Positions 1-3,955 of a stretch of 6,053 nt of DNA are shown piece after piece; positions within the stretch are counted from its first letter, which is position 1, and each line of letters begins with the position of its first letter. Both the position numbers and the translations under genes were made by a program. Under the pieces are notes generated by a model, which was given only the letters and a program-made list of their open reading frames with translations, was not told where the DNA came from and made no database searches. Source of the stretch: Chloroflexota bacterium (GTDB taxonomy: Bacteria > Chloroflexota > Anaerolineae > 4572-78 > J111); assembly GCA_003695455.1 (NCBI GenBank), contig RFJF01000370.1, forward strand, positions 1 to 6,053, given 5' to 3'.

Positions 1-212
1 AAACAGCACCGCCAAGATTTATTTTAAGAAATAATGCCGTTCAGGTGGGGATGAATGTTTCCAACAGGAAGTATTGCAGTTGGGCAGATGAGTTGGGCAA
101 TCAATTTGGGAATTTGCAGAACTGAATGGTTAAAGAAATTTTGTCGTTTTGTTGTCTGCCACTCCCCTACCCTGCCGGGGGTGTCTCACAAAACAGGCCT
201 GATTGTGCAAAA
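1..212. other. Gene-free stretch downstream of the initiator gene
   Basis: I see no credible coding region here. The stretch lies 3' of the initiator gene. It contains two exact copies of AGTTGGGCA at 78-86 and 91-99, 13 bp apart, followed by a looser TTTGGGAA at 105-112. A small palindrome (CAGGCCTG) and G/C-rich tracts lie just after the initiator stop, but they do not form a clean terminator with a T-tract. The function is unknown. Confidence 0.5.
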
Positions 213-2201
213 CTAATCCACCACAGTGAATTCTACCGTTACCGGTGCGCCAGCCACCTTTTCTAACGTGCGCTGAATTGTGCCGGCCAACCGCTTTTCC
301 AGCCAGTCTTGCGCAAATTTCGTTTTGGCGTTGATGACAAAATGATAATTGGAATATTGATAAACTTCTGTTTGCCGCAACCATGCGTTGAATGTTTGCC
401 GGGCCATTTGCAACTGTAGTTCGTTCAGCGCGGCCTGCCACAGACGAACACCATCGGCTAATTCGGCATTGAGTGGCTTGTCTGAATCCGGGGCAAGGTC
501 AAACAGTTGCGGGGGCAGGTTCAGCAACCGCCGAACATCGTCCGGGTTCAGTTCTGTGTAAACATTTGTCCAACTGATAAACGCCTCTATCAAATCCGGG
601 GGGATTTCGGCTTGCGGGGGGTGGCCCGCGCGCAAACTTTGCACCGCAGACTCAAACAATTGCCACGTGTCGTCGGTCAGTCGGGCAAATGCCAAAAATT
701 CTTCCGGCGGTGGGTCATCGGCCAGCAAACGCTTGATAACGTAGCTGCGGGGGTCAAACAAGCCCGGTTGGGTTTCGGCGTAAAGATACCAGGCGCCAAT
801 TTTTGCTACTGATATATTTGGATTTGCCAATAACCGGCTTTTAGTAGGTTCTTGTACGCCCAAATCATTGAGCAGTGTTAGCAAACCGTTAGATTGAGCA
901 GCAACCGGTGGTATTTGTTGCTTTTGTATTTGATATTCATTTTGTGGTATTAATGAGTCTTTAGGGGTTGTTGCGGCAATTTTTCCGGTGTTTTGCGCAT
1001 CATGTTGGGGCAAAATTTCACTTGCGGCCGGACCAACACGGCGATTTTTCGGGTCACTGGAGGGCATATTTTCTGATATTTTGCCGTACGCGAAATTTTG
1101 CCGGGTTGATGTCTGCCCAAACAGCGGGAATAAGTTGAGTTGGCCGGTTTCGGGGTCACTGGCGTAAATTTGACCCTGTAACTGCTGCCGCAAGCTGGCG
1201 GCAGTTTTTTGTTGGTCTTCAGGGGTCAGAGGTTCATCAACCAGCCGAATACGAAAACGGGTGGGTTTGTTGCGGCCATCGGCAGGGTTGAGAATGGTAA
1301 AAAAGAGAGGGAGATGCGGGTTGTTCATTATATTTGCCAGGTTGCGGGTGGTTTGCCCGATTGCGGCGGCCAGCTCTTTTTTGTAGCCGGTGTATGTGTC
1401 GCGCAGTTCTCCGCTTGATTCGTCCCAATAGCAGTGACGTCGCAAATAAATGATTAACCAGGCCAGTGCGTGCCCCAGCAACGGCACCCATTTGAGCCGG
1501 TAATATTGCCAGCCCACATAAATTTTGTTGGGTTGCACAATAAGATTGTGGAGTTGCGCGCAAAGCCGGTCAAACTTTGCGGCTCTTTCATCATGCAAGT
1601 GCGTTTCAAGGTTAAATCCGGCGGCCTGTTGTACCAAAGCCGGCACAGAGAGGGGCGTCAGATTTTTGGGATTCGATTGTGTTACAGAAATTTTGTCGGT
1701 CAGGTGGGGCATATTGACCAAAGTTTCTACGGCGGCAAGTGCAGCGCCCAGCCGGTCGTTGGAGGTTGGGGTGACGGTTTGCAGGAGTTGAGCAAGACCC
1801 ATCTGATGCCGTGGAGACAGAGGCTCATCAAGCAACAAGTGGTAACGGTTTTTATCTCGAACTTTTTTGCCCAACTGGTGGCGATAGCGATAGCGGTGGG
1901 TGATGTCGAGCACAAACCAGCGGCTTATCGGTTTTTTGAGCAGGCGTTCAATGGTGCGTTTGTCAAGGCCGGTTTCGGCGGCCAGGGTGGCTTTATCAAC
2001 AATGCACCAGTTGCGACGCTTGTTCCAGAAACATTGCTGGCGCAACCCTACAATCAGCCACGCCAATGATGGCCCCAGCACCGGCACCCATTCGTCAACA
2101 AAATAGCGTGACACGGCAAACTTAAAATCCGGCCGGGTGGTGGCATTATATAGAGTGTTGTACACTCCTTGCAGATTTAACGTTTCATTTTTGTCAGGCA
2201 T
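213..2201 (-). CDS. Replication initiator-like protein with two winged-helix-like units and a C-terminal DnaA domain I
   Basis: Predicted 662-aa DNA-binding protein, likely the replication initiator of the element. Two related units are visible, at about residues 32-128 and 233-328. Each starts with a WVP(V/L)LG..LAWLI..LR..C(F/Y)W signature, continues with a helix-turn-helix-like segment (about 70-90 and 274-295) and ends with DEPL(S/T)P. A polar linker follows (about 345-435). Next comes a helical segment of the LxxLGV...L...I..WYLY...YVIKRLL..DPPP type (about 440-505), which I associate with phage and plasmid initiators. Residues 585-662 match DnaA domain I: LWQAALNELQ, TFNAWLRQTEV, FVINAKTKFAQDWLEKR and a final VTVEFTVV. 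In DnaA this domain contacts the DnaB helicase and self-associates, so a helicase-recruiting role is inferred. The chosen start (2201) has GAGG four bases upstream; an in-frame extension to 2309 would cross the promoter region and looks spurious. The gene could instead be a regulator, but its position beside parAB and a repeat-rich region favours replication. Confidence 0.82.
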   Translation of the reverse strand: MPDKNETLNLQGVYNTLYNATTRPDFKFAVSRYFVDEWVPVLGPSLAWLIVGLRQQCFWNKRRNWCIVDKATLAAETGLDKRTIERLLKKPISRWFVLDITHRYRYRHQLGKKVRDKNRYHLLLDEPLSPRHQMGLAQLLQTVTPTSNDRLGAALAAVETLVNMPHLTDKISVTQSNPKNLTPLSVPALVQQAAGFNLETHLHDERAAKFDRLCAQLHNLIVQPNKIYVGWQYYRLKWVPLLGHALAWLIIYLRRHCYWDESSGELRDTYTGYKKELAAAIGQTTRNLANIMNNPHLPLFFTILNPADGRNKPTRFRIRLVDEPLTPEDQQKTAASLRQQLQGQIYASDPETGQLNLFPLFGQTSTRQNFAYGKISENMPSSDPKNRRVGPAASEILPQHDAQNTGKIAATTPKDSLIPQNEYQIQKQQIPPVAAQSNGLLTLLNDLGVQEPTKSRLLANPNISVAKIGAWYLYAETQPGLFDPRSYVIKRLLADDPPPEEFLAFARLTDDTWQLFESAVQSLRAGHPPQAEIPPDLIEAFISWTNVYTELNPDDVRRLLNLPPQLFDLAPDSDKPLNAELADGVRLWQAALNELQLQMARQTFNAWLRQTEVYQYSNYHFVINAKTKFAQDWLEKRLAGTIQRTLEKVAGAPVTVEFTVVD
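2153..2167. promoter_or_regulatory. Inverted repeat inside the 5' end of the initiator gene
   Basis: GAGTGT and ACACTC flank TGT as a perfect 6-bp inverted repeat, about 35 bp inside the initiator coding region. It could be an autoregulatory operator or a short mRNA hairpin near the start codon. It also encodes part of the protein, so chance is possible. Confidence 0.25.
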
Positions 2202-2255
2202 ACAGCCTCGGTTTGTTGCGGCGGTAAAGCGCACGCCAAACAGAATCTGCGTCCC

Positions 2256-2284
2256 TTGACAAAATGAATCTCCCCTGCTATCAT
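2256..2284 (+). promoter_or_regulatory. Sigma70-type promoter reading into the hairpin array
   Basis: TTGACA (2256-2261), an exact 17-bp spacer and TATCAT (2279-2284) make a near-consensus housekeeping promoter on the plus strand. Transcription would start near 2291 and run away from the initiator gene, into a region with no credible ORF but with a series of hairpins. No other plus-strand gene is visible downstream, which suggests a non-coding transcript. Confidence 0.6.
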
Positions 2285-2309
2285 AGGGGTGTACCTGTGT
2301 GGAACGCAA
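2280..2309 (-). promoter_or_regulatory. Possible promoter of the initiator gene
   Basis: Read on the minus strand, TTGCGT (2304-2309) and TATGAT (2280-2285) are 18 bp apart. This would give a leader of about 70 nt before the initiator ATG at 2201. The -10 shares the CTAT-C-ATAG dyad (2278-2286) with the plus-strand promoter, so the two promoters overlap back to back. A wider CCCCT/AGGGG inverted repeat (2272-2276 and 2285-2289) brackets the shared -10 and could be an operator. The -35 is only moderate. Confidence 0.4.
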
Positions 2310-2640
2310 ACGCGCACTTCACCCTTCCCCATTAAAGGGGCCGGTACAGTGAGAGGTGGCACTCTCACTCAAAAATAATAGGCAAATTTGGCAGCGACGG
2401 GGACTTGGTGGCACAAGTCTCTTTTGCTTTTAAAGAACTTTGGCAGGTTCTTTAAGGGAAATGTTGGCGTATTTCCCCACCCGTTACCGCTTACCGCATT
2501 TTGGCAGCTTTGTCCCGGTATTTCGGTTTTTGGCAATTAACCGGATGGACATTGTTGCATTTCAAAATGCGGTGTGTTGGCCAGGAAAAGATAAAAATCA
2601 GGTCATTGTCAGCTACTCCGGACAACTGAATTAGACGGTA
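2291..2640 (+). ncRNA. Candidate structured RNA: tandem hairpins with conserved UGGC hexaloops
   Basis: Four clear hairpins with six-base loops stand in a row. H1 is 2348-2369 (8-bp stem AGTGAGAG/CTCTCACT, loop GTGGCA). H2 is 2400-2421 (8 pairs, core GACTTG/CAAGTC, loop GTGGCA). H3 is 2430-2455 (10 pairs, core TTAAAGAAC/GTTCTTTAA, loop TTGGCA). H4 is 2456-2477 (GGGAAAT/ATTTCCC plus a G-T pair, loop TTGGCG). Weaker members are 2524-2543 (CGGTT/AACCG around TTTGGCAATT) and 2557-2570 (GCAT/ATGC, loop TTCAAA). Stems share no sequence but loops do, which points to a fold recognised at its loops. G-T pairs (2401-2420, 2439-2446, 2463-2470, 2554-2573) pair only in plus-strand RNA. Both ends are guesses: the start comes from the promoter at 2256-2284, and I see no firm terminator. 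DNA iterons or an origin are the main alternative. Confidence 0.42.
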
Positions 2641-2665
2641 TTATTAAACATTTGGTTTTGTAAAA

Positions 2666-3007
2666 TCAGGCTGCCTTCAGTGTTAAATGGCGCTGCGCTA
2701 ACCGTACTGCAACTTCGTTGAGTTTTTGCCGAGTCAGGTTGTCGCTGGTTCCCAGATATGCCTTTGTGGTTTTGCCGTTTACCCAACGGTAGGCGTACCA
2801 GTATTGATTGCCTCGTTTTTTGCTTTCTTTGCGGGCAGTAAACCGGCCATTAAACCCTTCAAATGCAAAAGACCGGGTTTCATCTTGCTCAAGCCAATCA
2901 AACCAGTCTTTTGAGCCGATTTCGATTTTTGCGTAAGTATTACCGGTTTTTGCCGGACAGTGCAGGTATCGCTGGTCTGCCCGTGGGATATCGGGGTTCC
3001 GAGGCAT
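2666..3007 (-). CDS. Small DNA-binding-like protein (113 aa)
   Basis: Function unknown; probably binds DNA. The protein has a short N-terminal tail, then GSKDWFDWLE (31-40), a predicted beta-sheet running from FAFEGFNGRFTARKE through YWYAYRWVNGKTTKAYLG (48-86) and a C-terminal helix (about 91-107). This W-x-x-WL...FTARKE...YWYAY...AYLG pattern resembles a module I associate with the N-terminus of large LuxR/MalT-like regulators and some integrases in Chloroflexota. The sheet-plus-helix order is also reminiscent of the arm-binding domain of tyrosine recombinases. Here it stands alone with no fused domain. The ATG at 3007 has AGGAG nine bases upstream (3017-3021) and a strong promoter at 3044-3072. 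It lies between the initiator and parAB but is transcribed from its own promoter, whose direct repeats may be its own operators (inference). Confidence 0.82.
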   Translation of the reverse strand: MPRNPDIPRADQRYLHCPAKTGNTYAKIEIGSKDWFDWLEQDETRSFAFEGFNGRFTARKESKKRGNQYWYAYRWVNGKTTKAYLGTSDNLTRQKLNEVAVRLAQRHLTLKAA

Positions 3008-3043
3008 TCGATTTTTCTCCTACGTAGTAATTATCCGTGTTTT

Positions 3044-3072
3044 AATATACAATTTGTTGGGTAATAAGTCAA
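3044..3072 (-). promoter_or_regulatory. Sigma70-type promoter of the 113-aa gene
   Basis: On the minus strand TTGACT (3067-3072), an exact 17-bp spacer and TATATT (3044-3049) form a strong housekeeping-type promoter. The predicted transcript starts about 30 nt before the ATG, with AGGAG in between. A 15-bp direct-repeat copy fills the spacer, so a protein bound there would block RNA polymerase. Confidence 0.75.
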
Positions 3073-3088
3073 GTTTGTTGGGTAATAA
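3053..3088. repeat. Two 15-bp direct repeats at 21-bp pitch (operator or iteron)
   Basis: TTTGTTGGGTAATAA occurs exactly at 3053-3067 and 3074-3088. The 21-bp pitch is two helical turns, so bound proteins would sit on the same face of the DNA. One copy lies between the -35 and -10 of the 113-aa gene and the other just upstream of the -35. A partial relative (CTGTTGGGCA) occurs at 3190-3199. This layout is typical of an autorepressor operator. Initiator iterons in an AT-rich region are the alternative. Confidence 0.7.
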
Positions 3089-3094
3089 TTGCCC

Positions 3095-3131
3095 ATATAT
3101 TGTGTAGCCTTGTTGTTTACACACAATATAT
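3095..3131. repeat. 11-bp perfect inverted repeat upstream of the 113-aa promoter
   Basis: ATATATTGTGT (3095-3105) and ACACAATATAT (3121-3131) are exact reverse complements around a 15-nt spacer. The nonamer GCCTTGTTG in the spacer (3107-3115) recurs at 3157-3165. The AT-rich setting allows a cruciform, an operator or part of an origin; nothing decides between them. Confidence 0.45.
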
Positions 3132-3220
3132 AGTTACCGCATTTATGGGTTGTATTGCCTTGTTGAACAAATGTTCTGTTTTGGTAATCTGTTGGGCAGT
3201 GGTACATGAAGTAAGTGAAT

Positions 3221-3273
3221 GTCAATCTCCGTGACCCAATGGTAGGATTGCTGCGTCTCCGGCTCGCAATGAC
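3221..3273. repeat. REP-like interspersed element (GTCATTGCGAG type)
   Basis: Read on the minus strand the element starts GTCATTGCGAGCCGGAGACG, continues through GCAGCAATCC and ends GGAGATTGAC. This resembles the widespread GTCATTGCGAG...GCAATC palindromic repeats found between genes in many bacteria. The two ends are imperfect inverted copies. It lies in non-coding DNA and has no ORF of its own. Confidence 0.55.
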
Positions 3274-3303
3274 ACCCTTCATTAATACTTTATTGGTGTG
3301 ATA

Positions 3304-3323
3304 CCCCGCAGCTTGCTGCGGGG
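3304..3323. repeat. Perfect GC-rich hairpin, REP-like
   Basis: CCCCGCAG (3304-3311) and CTGCGGGG (3316-3323) flank CTTG as a perfect 8-bp stem. A CCCCGCAGCTTGCTGCGGGG hairpin of this kind is familiar to me as an interspersed element in varied bacterial genomes. It sits 30 bp from the GTCATTGCGAG-type element. There is no T-tract on either side, so it is not a textbook terminator, although it could still impede transcription. Confidence 0.55.
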
Positions 3324-3358
3324 AGCATTCATCACTTGCAGTTGAGTCGCTACCGAAT

Positions 3359-3400
3359 TTACAGAGTTGCTCTGTAACAACAGGCATTGTGCCATTTTTT
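3359..3400 (+). terminator. Hairpin pair followed by a T-tract, weak terminator candidate
   Basis: TTACAGAG and CTCTGTAA (3359-3377) flank TTG as a perfect 8-bp stem. A shorter GGCA-TTG-TGCC hairpin follows at 3383-3393, then a run of six T at 3395-3400. This could end plus-strand transcription, but no plus-strand gene is seen upstream, so it may be unrelated to termination. Confidence 0.25.
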
Positions 3401-3433
3401 GTTCACAAGAAAACTACGCCAGCTGCGTTACTC

Positions 3434-3465
3434 ACAAAGGGGTGAACTATCGTTCACCCCTTTGT
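3434..3465. other. Candidate parS site 1: 14-bp perfect inverted repeat
   Basis: ACAAAGGGGTGAAC and GTTCACCCCTTTGT are exact reverse complements around TATC. The 20 bases at 3441-3460 recur without a mismatch inside parB at 4578-4597, and there is no similarity outside that core. Partition centromeres are inverted repeats usually placed in or beside parAB, so a ParB-binding site is the best explanation (inference). The longer stem could also act as a terminator for the parAB transcript, although it is about 490 bp past the parB stop. Confidence 0.5.
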
Positions 3466-3554
3466 TTCGGATGACGAGTGAGGGTATGGATTGTCCGGGA
3501 AAAATCGGCTGTTGGGGTGACCACCTGCTGAAAAAGTTTTGGGCAGATGGAATT

Positions 3555-3811
3555 TCAATGTGAGCTGTTTGGAGTAGTACGGTGTCGAGCAGTGACCCGA
3601 GCGCAATGCCTGCTGTGGAATTTTTGTCGTGGATGTGTGGGGACAAATACAATTGCACATCCGGGATTGGCACACACGCACGGGTGCCCCAAAATTATGG
3701 TCTCTTGTGGAAGTGGGTGGAGGCTTCGAACTATGGTTTCCGTTGCTCCCGCTTTGATGTTGTCAGTGTCTGATTGGAGACGGCCCCAGAAGTTGTCCAG
3801 AAAGAAGATTT
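3555..3811 (-). pseudogene. Degenerate zinc-ribbon remnant, start lost
   Basis: The minus-strand frame encodes CANPGC...FVPTHPRQKFHSRHCARVTARHR before its stop at 3555. This resembles small bacterial zinc ribbons of the CxNPxC...F.P..P.Q.(Y/F)CS..CA....R type, with His in place of the usual third Cys (FHSRHC). The frame continues upstream as DNFWGRLQSDTDNIKAG, but it has no ATG or GTG before it runs into the MITE-like element at 3812. The only upstream ATG (3851) lies inside that element and lacks a ribosome-binding site. I read it as a 5'-truncated gene remnant. It may have been the third gene after parB before the insertion. The match rests on one short motif, so this is tentative. Confidence 0.35.
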
Positions 3812-3952
3812 TAGGAGTTACGCAGTTCAAAACCAGCCTTGAGCATTTCAATCACGATTGGCATGAATAAACGAATTTTTAAGTATTTTATTCCTAATAT
3901 TCGTCCATCGGTGGTATTCGTGATGTGTTTTTTCTCAACTGCGTAATTTCTA
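3812..3952. mobile_element. Fold-back MITE-like element with GATTT target duplication
   Basis: The ends are 21-bp inverted repeats matching at 17 of 21 positions (3812-3832 and 3932-3952), with a perfect 10-bp core TTACGCAGTT/AACTGCGTAA. GATTT flanks both sides (3807-3811 and 3953-3957), as expected for a 5-bp target duplication. Further nested complementary pairs, ATCACGA/TCGTGAT (3851, 3918) and ACGAAT/ATTCGT (3871, 3898), let most of the 141 bp fold back. No transposase is encoded, so it would have been moved in trans. It sits immediately after the parB stop, whose first two bases overlap the right GATTT, so parB itself is intact. Confidence 0.5.
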
Positions 3953-3955
3953 GAT

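Noticed and set aside
1470..2069. 199-aa plus-strand open frame
   Set aside because: It lies antisense to the initiator gene, shows no recognisable domain and has no ribosome-binding site; the minus-strand protein carries clear conserved motifs.
2348..2477. CRISPR array or integron attC sites
   Set aside because: The repeated part is only a five- to six-base loop with no conserved long repeat or regular spacer, and no cas or integrase gene is present.
2440..2634. 64-aa plus-strand frame inside the hairpin array
   Set aside because: It begins with TTG in a hairpin loop, lacks a convincing ribosome-binding site and crosses the third and fourth hairpins; the structure explains the region better.
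3304..3323. Rho-independent terminator
   Set aside because: The stem is strong, but no T-tract follows on either strand; a REP-like palindrome fits better.
3031..3387. 118-aa minus-strand open frame
   Set aside because: It runs through the 21-bp direct repeats, the 11-bp inverted repeat, the REP-like element and the GC-rich hairpin, so it is a chance frame across repeats.
3428..3673. Minus-strand frame encoding GVNDSS, as in ParB
   Set aside because: The shared peptide comes only from the shared 20-bp inverted repeat; there is no wider similarity, so it is not a parB fragment.
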